This document shows positions 1-8,020 of a stretch of 64,000 nucleotides of DNA, piece after piece. How positions within the stretch are numbered: position 1 is the stretch's first letter; each line of letters begins with the position of its first letter. The DNA comes from Kaistia defluvii (GTDB taxonomy: Bacteria; Pseudomonadota; Alphaproteobacteria; Rhizobiales; Kaistiaceae): positions 2,108,001-2,172,000 of the forward strand of contig NZ_JBEPSM010000001.1 in the NCBI RefSeq assembly GCF_040548815.1, given 5' to 3'. The translations under genes were made by a program, and so were the position numbers. Below the pieces are notes generated by a model that had not been told where the DNA came from, did not search any database, and was given only the letters and a program-made list of their open reading frames with translations.

Positions 1-689
1 CGCAGATGGGTCGGGTCGCTGCCGGATTCCTTTGCGGCGCGATGGTAGAGGTCGACCAGCGGCTGGAAATGGGCCGGGTTGCCGCCGATGATGGCGATCG
101 CCAGCGGCAGGCCAAGCACCGCCGCGCGCACGACCGATTGCGGCGTGCCGCCGACCGCGATCCAGACCGGCAGCGGATCCTGGACGGGACGCGGATAGAC
201 GCCGAGATCGTGGATCGCCGCGCGATGGCCGCCGGGCCAGGTCACCCGCTCGGCTTCGCGCAGCTTGAGCAGCAGGTCCAAGTTTTCCGCGAACAGCGCG
301 TCATAGTCGCCGAGGTCGTAGCCGAACAGCGGGAAGGATTCGATGAACGAGCCGCGCCCGGCCATGATCTCGGCGCGACCGTTGGACACGAGGTCGAGAG
401 TGGAGAAGCGCTGGAAGACGCGCACCGGATCATCCGAGGAGAGAACCGTGACGGCGCTGGAGAGACGGATCGTCTTCGTCCGCGCCGCGCCGGCCGCCAG
501 GATCACGTCGGGGGCGGATACCAGATAGTCGGGCCGGTGATGCTCGCCGAGACCGAAGACGTCGAGGCCGACCTGGTCGGCCAGTTCGATTTCCTCGATC
601 AGATTGCGCACGCGCTGCACCGGATCGAGCCGGGCACCCGTGATCGGGTCGGGCATATTGTCGCCGAAGGTATAGATGCCGAATTCCAT
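1..689 (-). CDS. LLM-class flavin-dependent oxidoreductase (partial, C-terminus off window)
   Basis: Reading the minus strand from the ATG at 689 gives an open frame that runs off the window, so only the N-terminal 229 residues are seen. The start [11 protein letters not shown], the stretch [19 protein letters not shown] and the later segment [23 protein letters not shown] match bacterial luciferase-like F420/FMN monooxygenases (TIM-barrel, LLM class). The substrate cannot be told from this family. A purine-rich ribosome site (AAGAGGTG) lies about 7 bases before the ATG. The overlapping plus-strand open frames are GC-rich shadows. The gene is divergent from lepB. Confidence 0.85.
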   Translation of the reverse strand, partial: MEFGIYTFGDNMPDPITGARLDPVQRVRNLIEEIELADQVGLDVFGLGEHHRPDYLVSAPDVILAAGAARTKTIRLSSAVTVLSSDDPVRVFQRFSTLDLVSNGRAEIMAGRGSFIESFPLFGYDLGDYDALFAENLDLLLKLREAERVTWPGGHRAAIHDLGVYPRPVQDPLPVWIAVGGTPQSVVRAAVLGLPLAIAIIGGNPAHFQPLVDLYHRAAKESGSDPTHL

Positions 690-903
690 TGGGGTCACCT
701 CTTGGGGCGCTTCGGAGCAGAACGGCCCGGATCGCCGCAGATATGGCGATATCCCCGTCGCTTGTCAGCCTCGACGCAGGAAGACGCATCGTCAACCGAT
801 ACGAGCATCGCATCGCCGACGGGCGGGCGGGCCCGACGGCTTTCGGTTGCCGCTCGGGCCGGCATCGCCTAAATGACAGGCTCCCCAATCGGCTGAAAGT
901 CGC

Positions 904-1677
904 ATGATGGCTGAACTAGAGAAGACCGCCGAGAAAAAGAAGTCGTCCAAGGACGGTCTCGGCGGCACCATCCGCGTCTTCGCCGAAGCGCTGATCATCG
1001 CACTCATCGTGCGGACCTTCCTGTTCCAGCCCTTCGAGATTCCGTCGGGCTCGCTGATCCCGACGCTGGAGATCGGCGACTACCTGTTCGTCTCGAAATA
1101 TTCCTATGGCTATTCGCGCTACTCGTTCCCCTTCGGCATGGGCCCGTTCGAGGGCCGCATCTGGGGCTCGGAGCCGAACCAGGGCGACATCGTCGTCTTC
1201 AAGGGACCGAAGGACAATTCGACCGATTTCATCAAGCGCGTCATCGGTAAGCCCGGCGACACCGTGCAGATGATCGATGGCCGGCTCTACATCAACGACA
1301 AGATGGTCGAGCGCCAGCCGATCGAGCCGTACGAGACCAAGGACTTCTTCGGCAACACCATCTCCGCGCCGCGCTACGAAGAGACGCTGCCGAGCGGCGT
1401 CAAGCACCAGATCATCGAGATCGAGGGCGATCGCGGCTCGTTCGACAACACGCCGAAATATGAAGTTCCGCCCGGCCACCTCTTCATGATGGGCGACAAC
1501 CGCGACAATTCGGCGGATTCGCGCGACATGCAGTCGATGGGCTTCGTTCCCAACGAGAATGTCGAGGGCAAGGCCCGCTGGGTGTTCTTCTCGATCGCCG
1601 ACGGCGCACGCGTCTGGGAATTCTGGAAGTGGCCGTGGTCGATCCGCTGGAACCGGCTCTTCACCTCCATCACCTGA
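904..1677 (+). CDS. lepB: Signal peptidase I
   Basis: Membrane serine protease that removes signal peptides from Sec/Tat-exported proteins. The 257-residue protein has one N-terminal membrane segment (about residues 25-41). The catalytic Ser50 lies in PSGSLIPTL and the general-base Lys111 in DFIKRVIGKPGDTV, followed by the conserved MGDNRDNSADSR box. Length and motifs fit S26 peptidases. The residue after the catalytic Ser is Leu, where most family members have Met. The usual rhizobial neighbours acpS, rnc and era are absent, so this may be a second lepB or a moved one. Two ATGs are adjacent (904 and 907), and either could be the start. Confidence 0.92.
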   Translation: MMAELEKTAEKKKSSKDGLGGTIRVFAEALIIALIVRTFLFQPFEIPSGSLIPTLEIGDYLFVSKYSYGYSRYSFPFGMGPFEGRIWGSEPNQGDIVVFKGPKDNSTDFIKRVIGKPGDTVQMIDGRLYINDKMVERQPIEPYETKDFFGNTISAPRYEETLPSGVKHQIIEIEGDRGSFDNTPKYEVPPGHLFMMGDNRDNSADSRDMQSMGFVPNENVEGKARWVFFSIADGARVWEFWKWPWSIRWNRLFTSIT

Positions 1678-1719
1678 CCGGCTCCGGGGGGATCATCCCC
1701 GCGCCTCACTGAACGTGCG

Positions 1720-1763
1720 TTGCAAAATGCAATGACCGGTGATTTGTGCATTGCAAAATGCGC
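1720..1763. promoter_or_regulatory. Two tandem TTGCAAAATGC operator-like sites
   Basis: TTGCAAAATGCAA at 1720-1732 is a perfect inverted repeat (TTGCA-AAA-TGCAA). A second near copy, TTGCAAAATGCGC, is at 1751-1763, exactly 31 bp later (three helical turns). The shared block is GTGCRTTGCAAAATGC. They lie 70-110 bp before the MFS start, a natural place for a repressor or activator binding cooperatively. The regulator is not identified in the window. Confidence 0.5.
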
Positions 1764-1832
1764 AGGTCGGCGGTCATTCTCTCGTCCATCGCGCCTCTTC
1801 AGCCGCACCGCCCTTCACCGCCGGACTTCTTG

Positions 1833-3002
1833 ATGCCGATCGCCCTCTTCGCCCTGGCCATTGCCTCGTTCGGCATCGGCACGACTGAATTCGTCATCAT
1901 GGGCCTGCTGCCGGAAGTAGCGGCGGATCTCGGCGTCTCGATCCCGAGCGCGGGCCTGCTGATCACCGGCTATGCGATCGGCGTCGTCATCGGCGGACCG
2001 ATCATCGTGCTGGCCACCGCGCGATTGCCGCGCAAGATCACGCTGGTCGGATTGGCCATGCTGTTCGTGGTCGGCAACATCTTCTGCGCCGTCGCACCCA
2101 CCTACGGGCTGCTGATGGCGGCGCGCGTGTTTACCGCCTTCGGCCATGGCGCATTCTTCGGCATCAGCGCCGTCGTCGCGGGCACGCTCGTGCCGCGCAA
2201 CCAGCGCGCCCAGGCCATGGCGCTGGTCTTCGCCGGCCTGACGCTCGCCAACATTCTCGGTGTGCCGGGCGGCACCGCGCTCGGCCAGATCGCCGGCTGG
2301 CGCGCCACCTTCTGGGCCGTCGTGGCGATCGGCTTGGTCTCGGTCGCGGCCATCATCGCCTGGGTTCCGTCCGACCGCGGCGCCACCGCCCCGCCGAGCC
2401 TGATGCGCGAATTCGCCGTGTTCAAGCGCCTGCAGGTCTGGCTCGCCATGGCCGTGAGCGTGCTGTCGGCGGCAGCCACCTTTGCCTGCTTCACCTATAT
2501 CGCACCGATCCTGCAGACTGTGACCGGCCTGGCGCCGCATCAGGTAACCTGGGTGCTGCTGCTGTTCGGCGTCGGCATCACGATCGGCAACCTGATCGGC
2601 GGCCGATTGGCGGACTGGAAATTGATGCCGACGATCCTCGGCGCCCTCACCGCGCTGATCCTCGTGCTGGCGCAGTTCACCTACAGCAGCCACTCCGTCA
2701 TCGGCGCCTGCATCAGCGTCTTCGTCTGGGGCTGCGTGATGTTCATCCTGATCGCGCCCCTGCAGATGCGCGTGATCGAATGCGCCGGCGAGGCGCCCAA
2801 TCTGGCGTCCACACTCAATCAGGGTGCATTCAATGTCGGCAATGCCGGCGGCGCGTGGGTGGGCGGGCTCGCCATCACCATGGGCGCGACCTATGACAAA
2901 CTGCCTCTGGTCGGCGCCTCGCTGACGGTCGCGGCCCTGATTGTGGCGTTGGCTTCCTGGCACCTCGCCAGGCAACAGCCTGCAACGGCGCCAGCCGCCT
3001 GA
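1833..3002 (+). CDS. MFS transporter, DHA1 (AraJ/YdhP-like) family
   Basis: A 389-residue, twelve-helix permease of the drug:proton antiporter DHA1 group. The opening motif GIGTTEFVIMGLLPEVAADLG is diagnostic of the AraJ/YdhP/PbuE branch, exporters of sugars, purine ribonucleosides or drugs; the substrate here is unknown. The ATG at 1833 is preferred over the upstream one at 1746 because family members begin right at the first helix (MPIALFALA), and the extra 29 residues would be polar and unconserved. It lies alone, preceded by a pair of operator-like repeats, which suggests dedicated regulation. Confidence 0.9.
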   Translation: MPIALFALAIASFGIGTTEFVIMGLLPEVAADLGVSIPSAGLLITGYAIGVVIGGPIIVLATARLPRKITLVGLAMLFVVGNIFCAVAPTYGLLMAARVFTAFGHGAFFGISAVVAGTLVPRNQRAQAMALVFAGLTLANILGVPGGTALGQIAGWRATFWAVVAIGLVSVAAIIAWVPSDRGATAPPSLMREFAVFKRLQVWLAMAVSVLSAAATFACFTYIAPILQTVTGLAPHQVTWVLLLFGVGITIGNLIGGRLADWKLMPTILGALTALILVLAQFTYSSHSVIGACISVFVWGCVMFILIAPLQMRVIECAGEAPNLASTLNQGAFNVGNAGGAWVGGLAITMGATYDKLPLVGASLTVAALIVALASWHLARQQPATAPAA

Positions 3003-3026
3003 ATGCAGGTAGATATCAGCTAGGGA

Positions 3027-3224
3027 TTAGGCCGCGCGATCCAAACCGATGCGGACAAGATCCGGGACGGTGTCGGAGGACTGAGCCTGGACTTGGCTTG
3101 CATGACAGCGCTGCGCCACCACGCCCTCCGAAACGGGGTCGTGGCCGAACGCCGCGCTCGGCAACATGATTGCAACCCAGACTGCCGCCGCTGCCAGCAG
3201 ATTATCCGCGCTGAACCCTGACAT
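3027..3224 (-). CDS. Small putative secreted protein, unrecognised
   Basis: A 65-residue minus-strand frame starting at the second of two adjacent ATGs (3224), with GGAG placed 7 bases upstream. The N-terminus (SGFSADNLLAAAAVWVAIML, then PSAAFGHD) looks like a Sec signal peptide with cleavage after AFG. The remaining ~35 residues have no motif I know. The ribosome site and signal-like start are the only support. No neighbour suggests a function. It could be spurious. Confidence 0.4.
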   Translation of the reverse strand: MSGFSADNLLAAAAVWVAIMLPSAAFGHDPVSEGVVAQRCHASQVQAQSSDTVPDLVRIGLDRAA

Positions 3225-3831
3225 CATCGATCTCCGCCCTGCCCTGCGAACACGATAAATATGATCGTGAGATATAATGCGATCCGTCCGACTTTGTTCC
3301 GTCGCGTGACGTCAAATTTTCGTCAAGCGCGTAGCCAGCGTTTCCGCCCCGCAATATGCAGCGTTCGTGCCAGTTGAATGACACGCCGGCTTCCGTTTTC
3401 GGAGTTTCGTTTCGGGCTCCTCGCGCTTACCTATCTGGGCATGCTCCCCTTGCAGCGCAAGGCGCCTTGGCCTCAAGGTGCCGCAACGCAATATGCCATG
3501 CCTGCCAAGCCATGCTTACCGTCAGTCGAACATATAGAATAATGGTAAGGCAGGTTGCAGTCTTGCCAAGCAACGCGATACCTTACGTATGGGAATGTAG
3601 GGCATTGATTTTCTGCGAATGCTGAAGCATATTTTGCCCTGCACGGGCAAAGGACCCGACGGAGACTGGAACAAAGCGCGTCGGATGCTACGACATTCGC
3701 GGGGCGGCTAGCGCGAGCGACCGCACGATATCGATAAGACGCAGAGACCTTTCCCCGACAACCTGAGTGCCTGGAGTGTGCTGGCCGAGCGGAGCGGCTG
3801 GCAGAATGAAGAGAACGGGAAAGGAACAGCG
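3225..3831. other. Long intergenic region with hairpins, probable csp leader
   Basis: About 600 bases without a credible gene, clearly more AT-rich between 3480 and 3650 than the surroundings. An inverted repeat CACGAT-N7-ATCGTG sits at 3251-3269, upstream of the small minus-strand gene. A perfect 7-bp hairpin TTTGCCC-TGCAC-GGGCAAA is at 3633-3651. A longer bulged pairing joins CCTGCC/CTTACC near 3510-3530 to GGTAAGGCAGG near 3545. The part nearest 3831 is likely the structured 5' leader of the cold-shock gene, as is usual for cspA-type mRNAs. A small RNA cannot be excluded. Confidence 0.4.
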
Positions 3832-4044
3832 ATGCGACAGACTGGTACAGTCAAATTCTTCAATGCGTCGAAGGGATTCGGCTTCATTACCCCTGATGAC
3901 GGCGGCAAGGATGTGTTCGTTCACGTCACGGCCGTCGAGCGTTCGGGTATTTCGAACATGAACGATGGCATGCGGATCACATTCGAGACCGAGCCGGACA
4001 AGCGCGGCAAGGGCCCGAAGGCCGTGGATCTGCAGCCGGGCTAG
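3832..4044 (+). CDS. Cold-shock protein (CspA family)
   Basis: A 70-residue single cold-shock domain that binds single-stranded RNA/DNA and melts RNA structure. The N-terminal beta strands TGTVKFFNASKGFGFITPDD hold the RNP1 motif (KGFGFI), followed by RNP2 (VFVHVTAVE). The ATG at 3832 is chosen because AAAGGA lies 5-6 bases upstream and the protein then has the standard CspA length; the longer frame from 3778 adds unconserved residues. A long AT-rich leader precedes it and an intrinsic terminator follows, so it is monocistronic. Confidence 0.93.
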   Translation: MRQTGTVKFFNASKGFGFITPDDGGKDVFVHVTAVERSGISNMNDGMRITFETEPDKRGKGPKAVDLQPG

Positions 4045-4074
4045 TACCTCCGCCATCGCGACATGATCGAGAAA

Positions 4075-4101
4075 GCCGCCGGCCACCCCGGCGGCTTTTT
4101 T
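4075..4101 (+). terminator. Rho-independent terminator of the csp gene
   Basis: GCCGCCGG (4075-4082), loop CCACC, CCGGCGGC (4088-4095), then six T. It starts 30 bases after the stop codon. Confidence 0.9.
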
Positions 4102-4385
4102 AGGTCTGGAGAACCGCCAGGGGCGCCGCCTGCCGGAGCGTCCACAATTCCGACACCCCAGTGGAGGAAAAGTCATCGCGAAATTTCTTAGGCTCCCTAT
4201 ATACTGATACTCAATGAAGATTCGCGCTGCTCTGCCTGGCGCCACCGTTGAGAACGAGATGGAGACCGGTTTTTCCGCACGGGGCGGACCGGTTCTTGCT
4301 CAACAGGAGGGCTGGCTCTGAAGATCTGCTTTCGGCAGTCGTTTTGTTGCGTTGCGTTTTCCCCGATCAAGCGCGAGGGTCGGCC

Positions 4386-4889
4386 ATGAGCCTCATCGAC
4401 TTCGAGACCGAAGACCGGCAGTCCAATCCGGTCGATATGATCGAGCACATCGCAGGGCTCAATGATTGGAGCTTCGAGCGATCCGGCGATGACGAGATCA
4501 CCATCTCCATCGCCGGCGGCTGGTGCGACTACCACGTCTCCTTCTCCTGGATGGAGGATATGGAGGCGGTGCACCTGGCTTGCGCCTTCGATCTGAAAGT
4601 GACAGACCCGCGCAAGACCGAAGTCATGCGCCTGCTTTCCCTGGTGAACGAGCAACTCTGGATCGGCCATTTCGACCTCTGGAGCAAGGAAGGCGTCGTC
4701 ATGTATCGGCAGACGCTGTTGCTGGCCGGCGGCGCGGAACCCAACAGCCGCCAAGTCGAGGGACTGCTGGAAAACGCGATCGAAAGCTGCGAGCGCTATT
4801 ACCAGGCCTTCCAGTTCGTCGTCTGGGCCGGCAAGTCCGCCGCCGAGGCGCTCGAAACCGTCCTGTTCGAGACGGTCGGCGAAGCCTGA
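4386..4889 (+). CDS. YbjN domain-containing protein
   Basis: A 167-residue protein with the YbjN fold (resembling type III secretion chaperones): acidic N-terminus, then NPVDMIEHIAGLNDWSFERSGDDEITISIAGGW, and a C-terminal helix with the conserved NEQLWIGHFDLW. The biochemical role is unknown. In Enterobacteria YbjN affects motility and stress responses, and in rhizobia a YbjN gene typically sits just before proC, as here (about 200 bp apart). The ATG at 4386 matches family length; the 46 upstream in-frame residues are rich in Arg/Cys and unconserved. Confidence 0.85.
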   Translation: MSLIDFETEDRQSNPVDMIEHIAGLNDWSFERSGDDEITISIAGGWCDYHVSFSWMEDMEAVHLACAFDLKVTDPRKTEVMRLLSLVNEQLWIGHFDLWSKEGVVMYRQTLLLAGGAEPNSRQVEGLLENAIESCERYYQAFQFVVWAGKSAAEALETVLFETVGEA

Positions 4890-5086
4890 TCGATCGAGGC
4901 CGGCGCGTGTAACCCGCGCGCCGTCCTGCCTCCCTCCCTATCCGCCGGCTCCATCGCGGGACTTCGCCGCATGTTCCGACGACGTTTGCTCGTCGAGCCC
5001 GGGCGCGGCGCATGGGAGGGGCCTTTCGCGCCGGCGCGGAGCGCCGTACAGACACATCGTCGCCATTCACGAACGAGCGCTTCCGC

Positions 5087-5911
5087 ATGTCTCTCTCCGC
5101 CCTGACGCCCTCCTCCCCTATCGTCCTCATCGGCGCCGGCAAGATGGGCGGCGCGCTGCTGACCGGCTGGCTTGCCTCCGGCCTGGACCCGAAGGCGGTC
5201 ATCGTCGTCGACCCGAAGCCGCCGGAAGAGACGCTGGCGTTGCTGGCCGCGCACGGCATCGCGCACGAGACCAGCGCGCCCGCCGGCGTCACGGCGCGTG
5301 TGCTGCTGCTGGCGGTCAAGCCGCAGATGATGGGCACGGCGCTTCCCGCCGTGCGCGACCTGATAAGCTCCGGCACGGTGACGATCTCGATTGCCGCGGG
5401 CACCACGATCGCGACGCTGGAAGCCGCGCTTGGCGGCGCCATCGTCCGCACCATGCCGAACACACCGGCCCAGGTCGGGCGCGGCATGACCGGCGCCTTC
5501 GCCAATCCGGCCGTGACGGCAGAGGATCGCGACCTGGTCGGCGCCCTGCTGGCGGCGGTCGGCGAATTCGGCTGGGTCGAGACGGAGAGCCTGATCGACA
5601 CGGTGACCGCCGTCTCCGGGTCCGGCCCCGCCTATGTCTTCCTGCTCGTCGAATGCCTCACAAAGGCCGGCCTTGAAGCCGGTTTCACGCCGGAACTCGC
5701 CGCCCGCTTCGCCCGGCAGACAATCGTCGGCGCCGGCGAACTGCTCAATCAGTCGCCGCTGCCGGCCGACACGCTGCGCAAGAACGTGACCTCGCCGGGC
5801 GGCACCACGGCGGCGGCGCTGAACGTGCTGATGGCGGAGGACGGCCTGGCGCCGCTTCTCGTGCGCGCGGTTGCCGCCGCCAAGCAGCGCGCCGAGGAAC
5901 TGGCCGGCTGA
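5087..5911 (+). CDS. proC: Pyrroline-5-carboxylate reductase
   Basis: Final step of proline synthesis: reduces 1-pyrroline-5-carboxylate to proline with NAD(P)H in the cytosol. The Rossmann motif IGAGKMGGALL lies at residues 14-24. VKPQ (substrate/cofactor loop), MPNTPAQVGRGM, and the C-terminal signature region beginning VSGSGPAYVF and ending VTSPGGTTAAAL are all present. The protein is 274 residues, normal for ProC. The ATG at 5087 is preferred because family N-termini begin a few residues before the Rossmann strand. Confidence 0.95.
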   Translation: MSLSALTPSSPIVLIGAGKMGGALLTGWLASGLDPKAVIVVDPKPPEETLALLAAHGIAHETSAPAGVTARVLLLAVKPQMMGTALPAVRDLISSGTVTISIAAGTTIATLEAALGGAIVRTMPNTPAQVGRGMTGAFANPAVTAEDRDLVGALLAAVGEFGWVETESLIDTVTAVSGSGPAYVFLLVECLTKAGLEAGFTPELAARFARQTIVGAGELLNQSPLPADTLRKNVTSPGGTTAAALNVLMAEDGLAPLLVRAVAAAKQRAEELAG

Positions 5912-5969
5912 TCAGCCTCGTCTCCGCCACAAGGCATCCCTAGATAGAGGGAATAGAGGAGATTGCATC

Positions 5970-6635
5970 ATGCCGAACGAGACGAAGACCCAAATCGTCG
6001 ACGCGTTGCTCGGTCTGCTGTCCGCGAAGCCCTATGCCGAAATCGGCCTTGGCGACATCGCGGCCCGGGCCGGGCTTTCTCTGGGAGCGCTGCGCGAGGC
6101 GTATGACGGCAAGATCGACATCCTCGCCGACTTCATGCGCCGTATCGACCGTGCCGTGCTCGACGGAGCCGAGACGCCCTCGACGGACGAGTCGGGCCGC
6201 GACCGGCTGTTCGACCTGATCATGAAGCGCCTCGACCAGATGGCGCCGCATCGCGCCGCGATCGGCCATCTGGCCGAATCCGCCCGGCGCGATCCGGCGC
6301 TCGCGCTCTGCCTCAACTGCATCGCCCTCGACAGTGCCCGCTTCATGCTGGCCGGGGCCGGCATTTCGACCGATGGCCTGCGCGGCGCGGCACGGACGCA
6401 GGGCTTCGTGCTGATGATGTCGCGCGTCCTGCCGATATGGCTGAAGGATGAAGATCCCGACCTGTCGAAGACGATGGCGGCCCTCGACCGCGCGCTGGAG
6501 CATGCGGAGACTTGGTCGCGTCGCACCGACCGGGCCGCAGGCCTCGTCTGCCGCGTCGCCAACCGGCTTCATCGCCATCGTCCGGAGAGCAGGCCGCGCG
6601 AGCCGAAGCCGGATACAGCCCAGCCGGCCGCTTGA
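5970..6635 (+). CDS. TetR-family-like regulator
   Basis: A 221-residue protein with an N-terminal TetR-type helix-turn-helix (KTQIVDALLGLLSAKPYAEIGLGDIAARAGLSLGALREAYDGKIDIL, about residues 6-50) and an all-helical C-terminal domain. The recognition helix is less canonical than in most TetR proteins, and the C-terminal half (VLPIWLKDEDPDLSKTMAALDRAL) recalls the COQ9 branch of this fold, so a lipid-binding rather than DNA-binding role is possible. AGAGGAG lies 7 bases before the ATG at 5970. It lies between proC and the tRNA-binding gene on the same strand. Confidence 0.8.
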   Translation: MPNETKTQIVDALLGLLSAKPYAEIGLGDIAARAGLSLGALREAYDGKIDILADFMRRIDRAVLDGAETPSTDESGRDRLFDLIMKRLDQMAPHRAAIGHLAESARRDPALALCLNCIALDSARFMLAGAGISTDGLRGAARTQGFVLMMSRVLPIWLKDEDPDLSKTMAALDRALEHAETWSRRTDRAAGLVCRVANRLHRHRPESRPREPKPDTAQPAA

Positions 6636-6687
6636 CCGGGCGGCCCGTCGTGCTACCCCGTGAGCAGACAGCCAACGGAGAGACGAC

Positions 6688-7041
6688 ATGGACGCGCCCG
6701 CCCCGAAGACGATCAGCTTCGACGATTTCCTCAAGGTGGATATCCGGGTCGGGACCATCGTCGAAGCGAGCCCCTTCCCGGAAGCGCGCAAGCCGGCGAT
6801 CAAGCTGGTCATCGACTTCGGCCCGGAGATCGGCCGCAAGAAGTCCTCGGCCCAGATCACCAAATATTACCAGCCGGCCGAGCTCATCGGCCGCCAGGTC
6901 ATGGCGGTCGTGAACTTTCCGCCACGCCAGATCGGCCCCTTCATGTCGGAGGTACTTACCCTTGGCATGCCGGACGCCGAGGGCGACGTGGTGCTGACCG
7001 CCGTCGAGCGGACCGTTCCGAATGGCGGCCGCCTGTTCTAG
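6688..7041 (+). CDS. tRNA-binding protein (CsaA family)
   Basis: A 117-residue single OB-fold domain of the EMAPII/CsaA type. The family signature [32 protein letters not shown] opens the protein, and the C-terminus [19 protein letters not shown] is also conserved. CsaA-like proteins are homodimers that bind the outside corner of tRNA. CsaA of Bacillus was first described as a secretion-related chaperone. The frame starts at the ATG at 6688 after GGAGAGACG. Confidence 0.92.
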   Translation: MDAPAPKTISFDDFLKVDIRVGTIVEASPFPEARKPAIKLVIDFGPEIGRKKSSAQITKYYQPAELIGRQVMAVVNFPPRQIGPFMSEVLTLGMPDAEGDVVLTAVERTVPNGGRLF

Positions 7042-7087
7042 AGCGTTTTCGAGCGAAGCGGCTACCGGTTCGCGTGAAGAAAACGCG
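7041..7087. repeat. Rhizobial palindromic repeat (GAGCGTTTTCGAGCGAAG type)
   Basis: Starts directly after the CsaA stop codon. Outer arms GCGTTTTC (7043-7050) and GAAAACGC (7079-7086) are perfect complements, and a nested pair GCGAA (7053-7057) / TTCGC (7069-7073) makes a long hairpin. From general knowledge, near-identical sequences are scattered through many rhizobial genomes between genes. It lacks a T-run, so a role as terminator is doubtful. Confidence 0.75.
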
Positions 7088-7194
7088 ATCCCGCAAGGCT
7101 TCAGCCCCGATTGGACGGTGTGTTCACTGGCGTGCGACTGTCGATCCCGGACCTGAATGACTAGGTATTGGTTTCAACCAGAGGTCGCCACGCC

Positions 7195-8013
7195 ATGAGC
7201 CAAGCCGAAACCGGACTCCCCTTTTCCCTGACCCGTCCGATCCATATCGCCGAGGTCGGCCTCAAGGCGCATGACGTCGAGAAGGTCGCCGACTATTACC
7301 GCGACGTCCTGGGCCTGGAGACGATCTCGAGCGCCGGCGGGACCGTGACGCTCGGCGCCGGCGGCGTGCCGTTCCTTGTGATCGAGCCGCATCCGCGCGG
7401 CACGAGCGACGATACCCGGCAGGCGGGCCTCTTCCATACCGCGTTCCTGATGCCGACGCGCGCCGATCTCGGCCGCTGGATCCTGCATGCGAGCGAGAAG
7501 CGCCTGCCCGTCGACGGCATGGCGGATCATCTGGTGAGCGAGGCGTTCTACCTGACCGACCCCGAAGGCAATGGCGTCGAGATCTATTCCGATCGCCCGA
7601 CCGACGAATGGGTCTGGGAAGGCCCGCATGTGCGCATGGCGACCGATCCGCTCGACGTCAATGCGATCGTCGCTTCGCTCGGGGAGCGGCCTTCGTCATG
7701 GAGCGGCGCGCCGGAATTCCTGCGCATCGGCCATGTGCATCTGCGTGTCGGCGACGCCCCGGTGGCGGCGAACTGGTGGAAGTCGGAAGTCGGCCTCGAT
7801 GAAGTCACGACGATGCCCAGCGCCTCGTTCCTGTCTTCCGGCGGCTACCACCACCATATCGGGGCAAACCACTGGCAGAGCCGCGGCGCGGGCCCGCGCG
7901 ATCCCGAGCGCAATGGCCTCGCCTATGTGACGCTGGCGGGTTCGGGCATCCAGGCCGAGCGCGAACTGCTCGACCCCTGGGGCACCCGTATCCGCCTGCA
8001 GCCGGGGGCCTGA
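7195..8013 (+). CDS. VOC-family (CatE-like) dioxygenase/glyoxalase protein
   Basis: A 272-residue protein with two vicinal-oxygen-chelate domains. The first runs from about residue 14 (IHIAEVGLKAHDVEKVADYYRDVLGL) to about 130, with metal-ligand candidates at His17, LFHTAF and NGVEIYSD. The second starts near IGHVHLRVGDAPVAANWWKSEVGL and includes GGYHHHIGANHW. The family (COG2514, catechol-2,3-dioxygenase related) includes extradiol dioxygenases; the substrate is unknown. The ATG at 7195 has an AGAGG site upstream and gives the family length. The TTG at 7168 is less likely. Confidence 0.85.
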   Translation: MSQAETGLPFSLTRPIHIAEVGLKAHDVEKVADYYRDVLGLETISSAGGTVTLGAGGVPFLVIEPHPRGTSDDTRQAGLFHTAFLMPTRADLGRWILHASEKRLPVDGMADHLVSEAFYLTDPEGNGVEIYSDRPTDEWVWEGPHVRMATDPLDVNAIVASLGERPSSWSGAPEFLRIGHVHLRVGDAPVAANWWKSEVGLDEVTTMPSASFLSSGGYHHHIGANHWQSRGAGPRDPERNGLAYVTLAGSGIQAERELLDPWGTRIRLQPGA

Positions 8014-8020
8014 GGCCCGA

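Noticed and set aside
1815..2975. 386-codon antisense open frame over the MFS gene
   Set aside because: Composition is His/Asp/Arg/Gly-rich with no domain; a mirror of third-position GC bias in the real gene.
3356..3625. 89-codon plus-strand frame in the csp upstream region
   Set aside because: No ribosome site, Cys/Arg-rich unlikely composition, and it overlaps predicted RNA hairpins.
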